A stretch of DNA of 64,000 nucleotides, taken from assembly GCA_020851375.1 (NCBI GenBank), contig JADZCV010000025.1, positions 100,212-164,211 on the forward strand. The letters run 5' to 3'. The stretch is from Nitrospirota bacterium (GTDB taxonomy: Bacteria; Nitrospirota; 9FT-COMBO-42-15; HDB-SIOI813). This document shows, piece after piece, positions 55,148 to 62,991 of this stretch. A program made the translations under genes and the position numbers. The notes under the pieces were generated by a model, which had not been told where the DNA came from, made no database searches, and saw nothing but the letters and a program-made list of their open reading frames with translations. Positions within the stretch are counted from its first letter, which is position 1. Each line of letters opens with the position of its first letter.

Positions 55148-56380
55148 ATGAAAGATGTTCATAAGATAAAAGAAACGCTGCTTCTGATTGCAGGAATACT
55201 GTTTATCTCAGCAGGCATTGCCTGTAATGAATGGGTTCTTGCTGCCTTGTTTAGTTCTGATGGAATAATAGCAGTTTCCTACAGAATTATTATATGGATT
55301 GCTGATGTTATTTTGATAAGCATTGGTTTCACACTGCTTATATACAGAAGATCCCTCCAGGTCCATAATTTAGTACTGTTGATATTTTCCGTTTTATTCT
55401 GTTTTATATCATTTGTTGCATTTGATTTTTTCCGGGCATACTTATTCCTGATTAACAGTCGTTTTATAGATATGGGTTCATACGGTAATATTCATGTTAA
55501 AGATTATTATCTGGGGTGGAAACTAAAACCTGATAGCAGCGGACGACATGCAGCAAAAGGCATGTTTGATGTCATATATGAGATTGATCACGATGGTTTC
55601 AGAAAAATCAATAACACCGGTAACCCTGATTTCAGCATCTATTTTTTTGGAGATTCTTTTACCTTTGGACATGGGGTGAGCAATAACGATACGTTTTCTA
55701 ACATAATTAGGGAAAAGTTTCTAAAGGATAAAATCAACATTTATAATGCGGGAGTAAACGGTTATGGTATTGTTCAAATGTATCAACAATTCCTGAATAT
55801 TGAAAATCGAATTAAAAAAGATGACCTGATTGTCTTTACTCCTATTGCGGCTGATATCAGCAGGAATATAAAAGATTTTTATTTCCCATATTTTTATATT
55901 TATTCTAATTTTATTCATTTTGAAAATTATCCTTTTTTTGATAAGGGCGTTATCAGACCGTATAAACTTGAGTGTACTACGTATAATAAATTGAAATTAT
56001 TAGCATTTTATGCGCCATATACAAAAGATGTTTGGTTTAAAATCAATAAAAGATTTATTTCAGATACGAGAAAAGAATCTATGGATATGATGAAGATCAT
56101 CCAACACAAAATAGAGATGCGCGGAGGTAAATTCCATCTTTTTTTTCTGCCGAATCCTGCTGAATGTCTGCGTAGGACGTATAGTGAAGATGTCTCCGGT
56201 TTCGGCTATTTTGATATCATGGGTTTCTTCCCTTCCCAAAAGACAGAATTGGACAAAATTAAGTTTACCGGTGATGAACACTGGAATGCAAAGGGACATG
56301 AGATAGCGGCAAGAGCCATTGTCGAAACCTTAATTAATAAAAATATTATTGACAAAAAATATCTTAAAGAGCCTGAATAG
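55148..56380 (+). CDS. Membrane-anchored SGNH/GDSL-type protein, paralog 3 (short form)
   Basis: 410 residues. Block I is FFGDSFTFGHG (D169, S170). DEHWNAKGHE gives D376 and H378. The N-terminal part has one two-helix unit (IACNEWVLAALFSSDGII...RIIIWIADVILIS) plus one more helix. It lacks the second unit present in the copies at 11557 and 30487, which accounts for its shorter length. It is the last gene of the glycan locus, 87 bases before the TTG/ATG region of the kelch lipoprotein. Confidence 0.75.
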   Translation: MKDVHKIKETLLLIAGILFISAGIACNEWVLAALFSSDGIIAVSYRIIIWIADVILISIGFTLLIYRRSLQVHNLVLLIFSVLFCFISFVAFDFFRAYLFLINSRFIDMGSYGNIHVKDYYLGWKLKPDSSGRHAAKGMFDVIYEIDHDGFRKINNTGNPDFSIYFFGDSFTFGHGVSNNDTFSNIIREKFLKDKINIYNAGVNGYGIVQMYQQFLNIENRIKKDDLIVFTPIAADISRNIKDFYFPYFYIYSNFIHFENYPFFDKGVIRPYKLECTTYNKLKLLAFYAPYTKDVWFKINKRFISDTRKESMDMMKIIQHKIEMRGGKFHLFFLPNPAECLRRTYSEDVSGFGYFDIMGFFPSQKTELDKIKFTGDEHWNAKGHEIAARAIVETLINKNIIDKKYLKEPE

Positions 56381-56418
56381 CAAATATTGCAAGTCTCAAA
56401 AGAAACTTTTCAAACAGC

Positions 56419-56448
56419 TTGAATAATTTGTATAATTTACGGTATGAT
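56419..56448 (+). promoter_or_regulatory. Candidate sigma70-type promoter for the kelch lipoprotein
   Basis: TTGAAT at 56419-56424 and TATGAT at 56443-56448 are separated by 18 bases and lie 34 bases before ATG 56482. This is the first clear promoter-like pair after the end of the glycan locus. A TATAAT at 56431-56436 is also present but lacks a good -35 partner. Confidence 0.4.
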
Positions 56449-56481
56449 TAATAACTTTGTTTAAAGTTGAGGGCCGATGGA

Positions 56482-57987
56482 ATGAATGTTCAAACACTCA
56501 GATCAGGTTGCCGTGCTGTTTTATGTTTTCTTGTCCTCTCTTTAATCTTTGCGGGATGCGGAAGAAACGATAATAATGATAATAATATACCAGGCGGATT
56601 TCTTTGGCTTGCCTATCCTGAAGAGGTAATCGTTCTACGGGGAGACCAGGCCCGGTTTGTGCTGAAGATCTCCTCCATAAGTGGGGTTCCTTTGCCCAGG
56701 ACAGCGAGCTTTTCGGTTTCAGGACTCCCTGCCGGCGCCGATGGGTTCTTCCTATCAGATAAATTCTATCTTCCTGCCGAAGTCCTTCTCTATGTAAACA
56801 CAGCGCCAAATACACCTATCGGGAGTTTCCCGATTACAATCAGCAGTAGTCAAACGACTGAGGAGCTTTCCATTAAGCTCACTATTAAGCCTATGCAATG
56901 GGAGCAAGTTAATGTTAATGCATCGGACCCCCAGCCGCCAGGCCTTTCCAATCACTCGGCCGTTTATGATGAAGGTGCTGATCGAATGATTATCTTTGGT
57001 GGAATAGTTCCAGGGGGATTGTCAGCAGACCTTTGGGGCCTCCAGGATGTAACAGGCGCTTCACCTGTATGGAATCATGTATCGACCGGAGGGAGTTTCC
57101 TGCCTTCCGCCCGCACAGGGCATAAGGCGGTATATGACCGTGACGGAAAAAGGATGGTCATATGGGGAGGAGTGGGGCAGAATGAGGATTTTATTGTTGA
57201 CCGCCTCTGGGTCTTGACGAATGCAGATGGAAGTGGAGGGACTCCAGCCTGGATACAATTGTCTGAAGGGGCAGGCCAGATTCCGTCAAGTCGTTTGGGA
57301 TTTTCCATGGTCTATGATCCAGGCAGCAATCGTGTTATTCTCTTCGGCGGGGCTGAAACTGATGGAGACACCACAACTCTTCTCAATGACGTCTGGGTTC
57401 TTACCAATGCGAATGGGCTTGGAGGTGATCCTGCCTGGGTTAACATAACGCCTGCATCGGGCAGTATCCCAAATCCGAGGATGATGCATTCAGCTGTGTA
57501 TGATAGCAACAACAACAGAATGATAGTATTTGGGGGGGGAGCAAAATCCGGACCTTTAAATGATGTATGGGTGCTAACCCATGCAAATGGACTGGACGAA
57601 AACGGCCAGGATGCGTCCCCTTCCTGGCAACCTTTAACCGTATCCGGAAATCTTCCGGATGCCCGCACGGGACATGCAGCGGTATTTAATCCTTCAAAGA
57701 ACAGCATGACTATCTTCGGTGGAGCAGATGGCCAGGAGGGCCTTTTAGACGATTTATGGATCATGGAAAATGCAAATGGGATTGAAGGGCCAGCTATCTG
57801 GAGTTCTGGAATTATCTTTCATAACTCAAAAGTGTCCTATCCTGACGCCAGAGCCAATCACTCTGCTGTTATTAATGTAGAGAATGACACGATGGCAGTC
57901 TTCGGCGGACTCATAAAAAACACCTATTCAAATGAAACATCATCGAATGAAACATGGTTACTGAGGCACGCTTCAGGAGAAGAATAA
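56482..57987 (+). CDS. Six-bladed kelch-repeat lipoprotein
   Basis: 501 residues from ATG 56482, with GAGGG about 8 bases upstream. An in-frame TTG at 56467 is less likely. The start has a hydrophobic segment ending LIFAGC, a probable lipobox. An Ig-like region spans about residues 30-140. Six kelch units follow, each ending in a conserved phrase: MIIFGG, MVIWGG, VILFGG, MIVFGG, MTIFGG, MAVFGG. Such propellers bind ligands or partners at a cell surface or, in a few cases, oxidise sugars. No catalytic residues are evident. Location beside the glycan locus suggests surface-glycan binding, which is not shown by sequence. Confidence 0.8.
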   Translation: MNVQTLRSGCRAVLCFLVLSLIFAGCGRNDNNDNNIPGGFLWLAYPEEVIVLRGDQARFVLKISSISGVPLPRTASFSVSGLPAGADGFFLSDKFYLPAEVLLYVNTAPNTPIGSFPITISSSQTTEELSIKLTIKPMQWEQVNVNASDPQPPGLSNHSAVYDEGADRMIIFGGIVPGGLSADLWGLQDVTGASPVWNHVSTGGSFLPSARTGHKAVYDRDGKRMVIWGGVGQNEDFIVDRLWVLTNADGSGGTPAWIQLSEGAGQIPSSRLGFSMVYDPGSNRVILFGGAETDGDTTTLLNDVWVLTNANGLGGDPAWVNITPASGSIPNPRMMHSAVYDSNNNRMIVFGGGAKSGPLNDVWVLTHANGLDENGQDASPSWQPLTVSGNLPDARTGHAAVFNPSKNSMTIFGGADGQEGLLDDLWIMENANGIEGPAIWSSGIIFHNSKVSYPDARANHSAVINVENDTMAVFGGLIKNTYSNETSSNETWLLRHASGEE

Positions 57988-58155
57988 TTTTTCCCGCAAT
58001 GATAAAAGCGATTTATTCCCTTCCCTGTTCATCCCTTTTCCCTCTCAATTAAAAGTTTCTTATAGTAAGAATTCTCCGGCATTATTAAATCACCTGATTA
58101 TGGGAATAACGCTGTACAGGGTTAGAATGCCTCTATGTTGCCTGAAATATGAGGT

Positions 58156-58185
58156 CATTAGGTGCAGTCACATTAGGTGCAGTCA
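58156..58185 (+). repeat. Two tandem copies of a 15-base unit upstream of murI
   Basis: CATTAGGTGCAGTCA occurs at 58156-58170 and again at 58171-58185 without a spacer. The second copy ends one base before the candidate -35 box at 58187, so the pair could be an operator. A replication-slip origin without function is equally possible. Confidence 0.6.
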
Positions 58186-58186
58186 C

Positions 58187-58215
58187 TTGACTGATCAGAC
58201 TAATTAGCATAGCAT
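58187..58215 (+). promoter_or_regulatory. Candidate promoter of murI
   Basis: TTGACT at 58187-58192 and TAGCAT at 58210-58215 are 17 bases apart. A transcript starting about 7 bases later would begin within a few bases of ATG 58226, and no Shine-Dalgarno sequence is seen before that ATG. The murI message may therefore be leaderless or nearly so. Confidence 0.45.
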
Positions 58216-58225
58216 TATCCTCATC

Positions 58226-59071
58226 ATGACTGGTAATAAAGGCCCTATTGGGATATTTGACTCAGGCATCGGCGGGCTTACTGTTCTCAAGGAAGTAACT
58301 TCTGCGCTGCCTGATGAGGATACCCTGTATCTGGGAGATACTGCCCGTCTGCCCTATGGGACAAAGTCAGAAGAGACTGTCATTAAATATGCCATAGAAA
58401 ATACGAGATTTTTGTTGAAGTATGACATCAAGCTCCTTGTAGTTGCCTGCAATACTGCATCTGCAGTCAGCCTTGAAGTCCTGAGAAAACAATTTTCAAT
58501 TCCGATTGTCGGTGTTATTGAGGCAGGTGCCCGTGCAGCAGCGCGTGCAACCAGAAATGGCAAGATCGGTATTATTGGAACAGAGACGACAGTAAGCAGC
58601 GGTGCCTATACCAAAGCCATCAGGGAGATAAACAGCAACATTGAAACCTTTGGACAGTCATGTCCCCTGTTTGTACCTCTTGTGGAAGAGGGTTGGATAG
58701 ATGATAATGTGACAATGGCTGTTGCAGAGCGCTACCTTGCGGGACTTAAGAACATGGGTATAGATACCCTGGTGCTGGGATGTACACACTATCCTCTTCT
58801 GAAAGGGATTATACAAAAGGTGATGGGCGATGGAGTAAGGTTGATAGATTCTGCGGAGGAGACAGCAAAAGAGGTAAAAGAGGTGTTGACTCGATTGAAT
58901 TTGCTTGCTTCATCGGCTGAGACATCGGGGACAGAATTTAATTCTGTCCACAACAACGTAAGCAATAGACGTTTCTTCGTGACTGATGTCCCACGCCGCT
59001 TTGAAGAACAGGGGAGCAGGTTTCTAGGGGAGAAGATAGGAAAAGTAGAAAAGGTTGCTTTGATCTTGTAA
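58226..59071 (+). CDS. murI: Glutamate racemase
   Basis: 281 residues. FDSGIGGLTVL near the start, ACNTASA with C75 and LGCTHYPLL with C186 are the two catalytic cysteines and flanking motifs of glutamate racemase, which makes D-glutamate for peptidoglycan. The tail after about residue 230 (SAETSGTEFNSVHNN) varies among species. No ribosome site precedes ATG 58226. The gene heads a housekeeping group with rph, rdgB and a DUF374 gene, separate from the glycan locus. Confidence 0.95.
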   Translation: MTGNKGPIGIFDSGIGGLTVLKEVTSALPDEDTLYLGDTARLPYGTKSEETVIKYAIENTRFLLKYDIKLLVVACNTASAVSLEVLRKQFSIPIVGVIEAGARAAARATRNGKIGIIGTETTVSSGAYTKAIREINSNIETFGQSCPLFVPLVEEGWIDDNVTMAVAERYLAGLKNMGIDTLVLGCTHYPLLKGIIQKVMGDGVRLIDSAEETAKEVKEVLTRLNLLASSAETSGTEFNSVHNNVSNRRFFVTDVPRRFEEQGSRFLGEKIGKVEKVALIL

Positions 59072-59083
59072 CGGGGGTTTTTA

Positions 59084-59806
59084 ATGAAGAGAAAAGACGG
59101 TAGAAAAGCTGATCAATTACGGAGTGTGAAAATACACAGGAATTACATCAAACATGCAGAAGGCTCTGCACTCATCGAGGTCGGCGATACAAAGGTTATT
59201 TGTACTGCTACAATTGAGGATAAAGTGCCTCCGCATGTGAAAGGGCAGAATAAGGGGTGGATTACTGCAGAATATGCCATGATCCCACGCTCCGCACTTC
59301 AGAGGATCGTAAGGGAATCAGCACGGGGAAAGATAGGCGGAAGGACGCATGAAATACAGCGCCTCATCGGAAGGGCGCTCAGGTCCATTATTGAATTGAA
59401 TAAACTTGGTGAGAGAACAGTCTGGATTGACTGCGATGTCATACAGGCTGACGGTGGTACGCGAACAGCTTCTATTACCGGGTCATTCGTCGCCCTTGTT
59501 GATGCAATACATTTCGCACAGAAGAACGGACTGATCACAGATAACCCTGTTAAAGACTTTCTTGCGGCTGTGAGTGTCGGTATTGTGAATGGAGAGCCTG
59601 TCCTTGACCTTAATTATGACGAAGACTCCACTGCAGAGGTTGACATGAACATCGTAATGACAGGCAAGGGAAAGTTTGTAGAAGTACAGGGTACTGCCGA
59701 GGGTGAACCATTTTCCAGAAACATGATGGATGGGCTTGTTAGCCTTGCTAAAAAGGGGATTGAAGAGTTGGTAGAGATGCAGCGGAAGATGGTGGGGGAG
59801 TTATAA
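59084..59806 (+). CDS. rph: Ribonuclease PH
   Basis: 240 residues, the normal length. [50 protein letters not shown] and [18 protein letters not shown] are all diagnostic RNase PH segments. It is a phosphorolytic 3' exonuclease that trims tRNA precursors. It begins 12 bases after murI. A small palindromic repeat element separates it from rdgB. Confidence 0.96.
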   Translation: MKRKDGRKADQLRSVKIHRNYIKHAEGSALIEVGDTKVICTATIEDKVPPHVKGQNKGWITAEYAMIPRSALQRIVRESARGKIGGRTHEIQRLIGRALRSIIELNKLGERTVWIDCDVIQADGGTRTASITGSFVALVDAIHFAQKNGLITDNPVKDFLAAVSVGIVNGEPVLDLNYDEDSTAEVDMNIVMTGKGKFVEVQGTAEGEPFSRNMMDGLVSLAKKGIEELVEMQRKMVGEL

Positions 59807-59814
59807 TAAAGGGT

Positions 59815-59830
59815 TCAAGGGGTCAAGGGG
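59815..59830 (+). repeat. Two tandem copies of TCAAGGGG
   Basis: TCAAGGGG at 59815-59822 and 59823-59830, then a partial third unit TCGAG. It lies just after rph and before the palindromic element. No function is evident. Confidence 0.5.
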
Positions 59831-59875
59831 TCGAGTGAATCATCATGAGCTGTGGCTCACAAAGGATCGTGAAAA

Positions 59876-59973
59876 CGTCATTCCCGCGAAGGCGGGAATC
59901 CAGAGCGATGGCTTGATTCTGGATTCCCACTCCCCGCTTAAATCCTGCGGGGACAGGTTCCGTGGGAATGACA
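59876..59973. repeat. Palindromic dispersed repeat (MITE/REP-like) between rph and rdgB
   Basis: Ends are inverted copies: GTCATTCCC at 59877-59885 and GGGAATGAC at 59964-59972. Inside, ATTCCCGC and GCGGGAAT flank a GAAG loop, and GGAATCCAG is inverted by CTGGATTCC, so the whole can fold into a branched structure. Sequences of this CGTCATTCCCGCGAAGGC type are dispersed in several Gram-negative genomes. A 64-codon open frame across it (59835-60029) is a consequence of the repeat and not a gene. Confidence 0.75.
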
Positions 59974-59994
59974 GGTACGTAGGAGCATTTTCAG

Positions 59995-60609
59995 ATGAAG
60001 ATAGTCATAGCAACAAGAAATCCAGGTAAGATTGCGGAGATACGGTCAATTATAGATAACTCAGGGCTTAAGGACAAAGTAAAAATTGATACACTCACCT
60101 CTTATGCAGGCATTCCTGACATTATCGAGGATGGCAGGACTTTTTCAGAGAATGCCTCAAAGAAGGCGGTGACAATTGCAAGGTTTACAGGACATATCGC
60201 TGTTGCGGACGATTCCGGTCTTGAAGTGGATGCATTGAGTGGAGCGCCGGGCGTATATTCAGCAAGATTTGCAGGGGAGGGCGCGACAGACCCTGATAAC
60301 ATAAAAAAACTGCTTGGGCTGCTGAAGGATACACCGCCGGATAAAAGGGGCGCAAGGTTTGTATGTGTGATAGCCGTTGCAACGCCATCAGGCAATGTCA
60401 GGCTTGCAGAAGGGGAATGTGCAGGATTTATTTCTGAAGGCGAACGCGGGACGACTGGTTTTGGTTATGACCCTGTTTTTGTGGTACCTGAGTATGGAAA
60501 GACATTTGCAGAGCTTGGGAGTGAGATAAAGAATAAGATAAGCCACCGTGCTGCAGCATTAAGCACGCTCTCTAATATCCTTGAAGACTTAATCACGCCT
60601 GGCAGGTGA
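59995..60609 (+). CDS. rdgB: XTP/dITP diphosphatase (HAM1 family)
   Basis: 204 residues. IATRNPGKIAEIRSI at the start, ADDSGLEVDALSGAPGVYSARF near residues 64-83 and GFGYDPVF near residues 149-156 define the family, which removes non-canonical purine triphosphates. ATG 59995 has AGGAG at 59981-59985, 9 bases upstream. Its stop overlaps the next start. Confidence 0.95.
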   Translation: MKIVIATRNPGKIAEIRSIIDNSGLKDKVKIDTLTSYAGIPDIIEDGRTFSENASKKAVTIARFTGHIAVADDSGLEVDALSGAPGVYSARFAGEGATDPDNIKKLLGLLKDTPPDKRGARFVCVIAVATPSGNVRLAEGECAGFISEGERGTTGFGYDPVFVVPEYGKTFAELGSEIKNKISHRAAALSTLSNILEDLITPGR

Positions 60610-61265
60610 TGACTGCAATAAAAAATGTATTTATAAAATATATAATCCCTCCAATAGCAATGCTCATCATCTACCTCCTCGGCATTACTTACAGGAAGGA
60701 AGTAGTCGGCAGAGAATCAGAGCAGTCCCTCATAAAAAAAGGCATCAATCCCATATACGCCCTGTGGCACGGACGGTTGATGTATTTGCCGTTTCACTAC
60801 AGGTGGCAGAAAAACCTCAATTCACTCGTAAGCCCCAGCACTGACGGGGAGATCATAGCACGGACACTAAGACTGTTCGGGGTCAGGACCATACGAGGTT
60901 CTTCCTATAAGAGCGGCAGCACGGCCTTCCGAAACCTTATCAGGGTTGTCAAAGACCGAGGCCGTGTATTCATTACAGTAGATGGCTCAAGAGGACCTGT
61001 ATTCAAGGTCCAGAAGGGCATCCTCCATCTTGCCAAAATCAGCGGCCTGCCGGTACTGCCGGTTACCTATGGCGCAGAGAAGGCTCACGTCTTCAAAAGC
61101 TGGGACAGATTTATCATACCACATCCTTTTACCCGAGTTGTTGTAATATATGGTGAACCTGTCTATGTCGCAAGGGACACCTCTGAAGAAGAGATAGAAG
61201 CAAAGAGGTTTGAACTTGAGCAGAGACTGGTTCAGATGACAGAGAAGGCAGATCAGTACTTTTGA
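60609..61265 (+). CDS. DUF374 lysophospholipid acyltransferase-family protein
   Basis: 218 residues from ATG 60609, in the TGATG junction with rdgB. GTG 60606 is an alternative. A hydrophobic start (about residues 9-25) is followed by ALWHGRLMYLPFHYR, SPSTDGEIIARTLRLFGVRTIRGSSYKSG, and VDGSRGPVFKVQKG, the DUF374 pattern related to LpxL-type acyltransferases. A lipid A or phospholipid acyl-transfer role is possible but undefined for the family. Confidence 0.85.
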   Translation: MTAIKNVFIKYIIPPIAMLIIYLLGITYRKEVVGRESEQSLIKKGINPIYALWHGRLMYLPFHYRWQKNLNSLVSPSTDGEIIARTLRLFGVRTIRGSSYKSGSTAFRNLIRVVKDRGRVFITVDGSRGPVFKVQKGILHLAKISGLPVLPVTYGAEKAHVFKSWDRFIIPHPFTRVVVIYGEPVYVARDTSEEEIEAKRFELEQRLVQMTEKADQYF

Positions 61266-61301
61266 GGCTTGTCCCGCATGGTTTAAACGGGTAGCAGGAT
61301 A

Positions 61302-61319
61302 TGTTTCATAATTGAAAAT
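61302..61319 (+). promoter_or_regulatory. Candidate activator site 1 (TGTTTC-N5-TGAAA)
   Basis: TGTTTCATAATTGAAAAT, an imperfect dyad, shares its final T with site 2. Centre is about 207 bases before the expected transcription start, a usual distance for sigma54 enhancer sites. Confidence 0.5.
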
Positions 61320-61336
61320 GTTTCTATAATGAAAAA
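61319..61336 (+). promoter_or_regulatory. Candidate activator site 2 (TGTTTC-N5-TGAAA)
   Basis: TGTTTCTATAATGAAAAA, in direct continuation of site 1 with a 17-base repeat period. Confidence 0.5.
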
Positions 61337-61389
61337 AAGACCTAAACTCTTTGATTGTCAAGGAAATATCAGAATATGCAATGTTTCCT

Positions 61390-61407
61390 TGTTTCATTAA
61401 TGAAACA
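61390..61407 (+). promoter_or_regulatory. Candidate activator site 3, perfect 18-base palindrome
   Basis: TGTTTCATTAATGAAACA is its own reverse complement. It is the strongest of the three sites and is centred about 119 bases before the predicted sigma54 start. Confidence 0.6.
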
Positions 61408-61490
61408 GAGTGAGTTTCCCAGCCCTCCTTTTGATCGCTGTTTTGATCATATAAATCAATAGGTTACACATGATGACAGGAATGGTTTTT

Positions 61491-61507
61491 TTGGCACAGT
61501 TATTGAT
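61491..61507 (+). promoter_or_regulatory. Sigma54-like -24/-12 promoter
   Basis: TTGGCACAGTTATTGAT matches the TTGGCAC...TTGC pattern with GG at 61493-61494 and the -12 element at 61505-61506, separated by the required 10 bases. The -12 dinucleotide is GA instead of the usual GC. It precedes the 57-residue gene by about 100 bases and lies next to a sigma54 activator gene. Confidence 0.6.
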
Positions 61508-61608
61508 TAATACATATATATAGAATGTATTGAATGGTGGTTTTCAGCTTGGTTTAATTAATGATAATTATAATCGAAGCATAAGATAATAAAAAGGAGG
61601 TGTTTAAA

Positions 61609-61782
61609 ATGGCTACAACACATACTTTACCTCATGGTGTTTACGGTAACCATACGGAGGTACAAAGCAAAGATTTCGATTGGCAGGGAGCAGAAAGAAG
61701 GCACCTGTGGATTGTCTTTAACTCAATCGGGATTGCAATTTCAGTAGCGATGCTGGTTGGCTCCTATTTCTTACTCTGGTAA
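61609..61782 (+). CDS. 57-residue single-span membrane protein, unknown
   Basis: ATG 61609 has AGGAGG at 61595-61600, 8 bases upstream. The protein has a hydrophilic N-terminus (HGVYGNHTEVQSKDFDWQGA) and one helix from about residue 34 to the end (LWIVFNSIGIAISVAMLVGS). It does not resemble a family I know. Transcription appears to be from its own sigma54-type promoter and to end at the terminator directly downstream, so it is a single-gene unit. A tiny, specifically regulated membrane protein could be a stress or envelope regulator. Confidence 0.75.
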   Translation: MATTHTLPHGVYGNHTEVQSKDFDWQGAERRHLWIVFNSIGIAISVAMLVGSYFLLW

Positions 61783-61806
61783 GAGATGCCTCAAAGATTT
61801 GATTTG

Positions 61807-61849
61807 AAAGCCCCTGTAAGCAGATAGCTTATGGGGGCTTTGTTTTTTT
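61807..61849 (+). terminator. Intrinsic terminator after the 57-residue gene
   Basis: AAAGCCCC at 61807-61814 pairs with GGGGCTTT at 61834-61841. The stem continues inward through two wobble pairs to TAAGC/GCTTA with an AGATA loop. A run of T follows at 61843-61849. Confidence 0.88.
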
Positions 61850-61875
61850 AAGATAGTTTGCCACCGTTGGTATTG

Positions 61876-61904
61876 TTGTCCCTTCCGATTATATAGCATA
61901 TAAT
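61876..61904 (+). promoter_or_regulatory. Candidate sigma70 promoter of the activator gene
   Basis: TTGTCC at 61876-61881 and a perfect TATAAT at 61899-61904 are 17 bases apart. The expected start falls at or next to GTG 61912, and no Shine-Dalgarno sequence is seen before that codon. Confidence 0.45.
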
Positions 61905-61911
61905 AATTAAT

Positions 61912-62991
61912 GTGAGCACAAAAGATAACTCCTTTAAAATATCGAGCGATACCATTCTTGACAGTCTTGCAGGGATACTCCCGAATGCAGCGAGCGTGCA
62001 GAGATACCTTGATGTTAACAGTGAGACAATTCTAAACAGCATAGCAGATGGCATCGTGGTTATCGGACTTGATCATCGCATTCTTTTTATTAACCGTGCA
62101 GCAGAGGAGATGTTTGGAAGGCCGGATATTGATGCAATCATAAATGATAGAATGTGTAATGATGCAATTTCCCACCATGGGTGTGAAGTCGGTTGTCTCT
62201 TAAATATGACTATGGAGTCCGGAGAACCTGTATATAACTATGAAACCTTCTGTGAAAAGAAGGGACGAAAGATGTTCCTAAGCATAAATACCGCAGTACT
62301 CAGAGGCAATAATGATGTGATCATAGGCGGGATCGAAACTATAAGGGACATAACTCTCATTAAGGAGTTGAATAAAGAACTCAAAAATAAGTACTCCTTC
62401 GAAAACATTATTGGCAAAGACCGGCGAATGCATGAAGTCTATGAATTGATTAGTGAAGTTGCACCTACAAAGGCGACTGTCCTTATAGAAGGTGAGACAG
62501 GAACCGGAAAAGAGTTGATTGCAACTGCAATTCATCTCAATTCCCCCAGAAACAACAAGCCGTTTATCAAGGCAACATGTGCAGCGCTTTCTGAAGGACT
62601 TCTGGAGAGTGAACTGTTTGGTCATGTCAAAGGGGCATTCACCGGTGCAATAGCAGACAAGACAGGAAGGTTTGAACTGGCCGACCATGGGACCATCTTT
62701 CTCGATGAGATAGGGGATGTATCACTGCATACCCAGATAAAACTCCTGAGGGTACTTCAGGAAGGTGAGTTTGAGCGGGTTGGTGATTCAAAGACCATCA
62801 GGGTGGATGTGAGGGTCATTGCGGCTACTAATAAGGACCTGAAGGCTGCTGTAGAAAAGGGTGAATTCAGGGAAGATCTGTACTACAGGCTAAAGGTCGT
62901 ACCTATACATGTGCCGCCTTTGCGGGACAGGAAAGAGGATATTCCGCTCCTTTTAAAACATTTTATAGAAAAGTACAATAAAGAACTAGGG
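61912..62991 (+). pseudogene. Sigma54-dependent activator (PAS + AAA+) cut by an insertion element
   Basis: About 360 residues of family sequence remain. A PAS-like sensor ([33 protein letters not shown]) spans about 35-150. The AAA+ sigma54 domain follows with Walker A GETGTGKE, the loop GAFTGA, Walker [10 protein letters not shown] and the arginine-finger region [14 protein letters not shown]. Homology stops at KELG (base 62991), inside the end of the AAA+ domain. The frame then runs into foreign sequence to a stop at 63019-63021. The rest of the AAA+ domain and the C-terminal DNA-binding helix-turn-helix are missing here. It is presumably the former regulator of the sites at 61302-61407. 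Confidence 0.88.

Larger units (their letters stand above)
57988..58225 (+). other. Intergenic region between kelch gene and murI
   Basis: No coding frame is supported. It holds a small perfect inverted repeat (TTCTTA-TAG-TAAGAA, 58057-58071) without a T-run, so not a good terminator. Nearer murI lie a 15-base tandem repeat and a promoter candidate, both listed separately. Confidence 0.5.
61266..61608 (+). other. 343-base non-coding region with sigma54-type control elements
   Basis: No gene found. It contains three TGTTTC-N5-TGAAA sites, an 8-base inverted repeat (CAAGGAAA 61359-61366 and TTTCCTTG 61384-61391), a -24/-12-like promoter and an AT-rich leader. There is no terminator after the DUF374 gene. 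Confidence 0.7.

Noticed and set aside
58057..58071. Inverted repeat TTCTTA-TAG-TAAGAA as terminator of the kelch gene
   Set aside because: The stem is short and AT-rich with no T-run after it.
59835..60029. 64-codon open frame between rph and rdgB
   Set aside because: It is mostly the palindromic repeat read in one frame, overlaps the rdgB start, and has no ribosome site.
61359..61391. Inverted repeat CAAGGAAA/TTTCCTTG as terminator after the DUF374 gene
   Set aside because: The loop is long, no T-run follows, and it overlaps the activator-site region.
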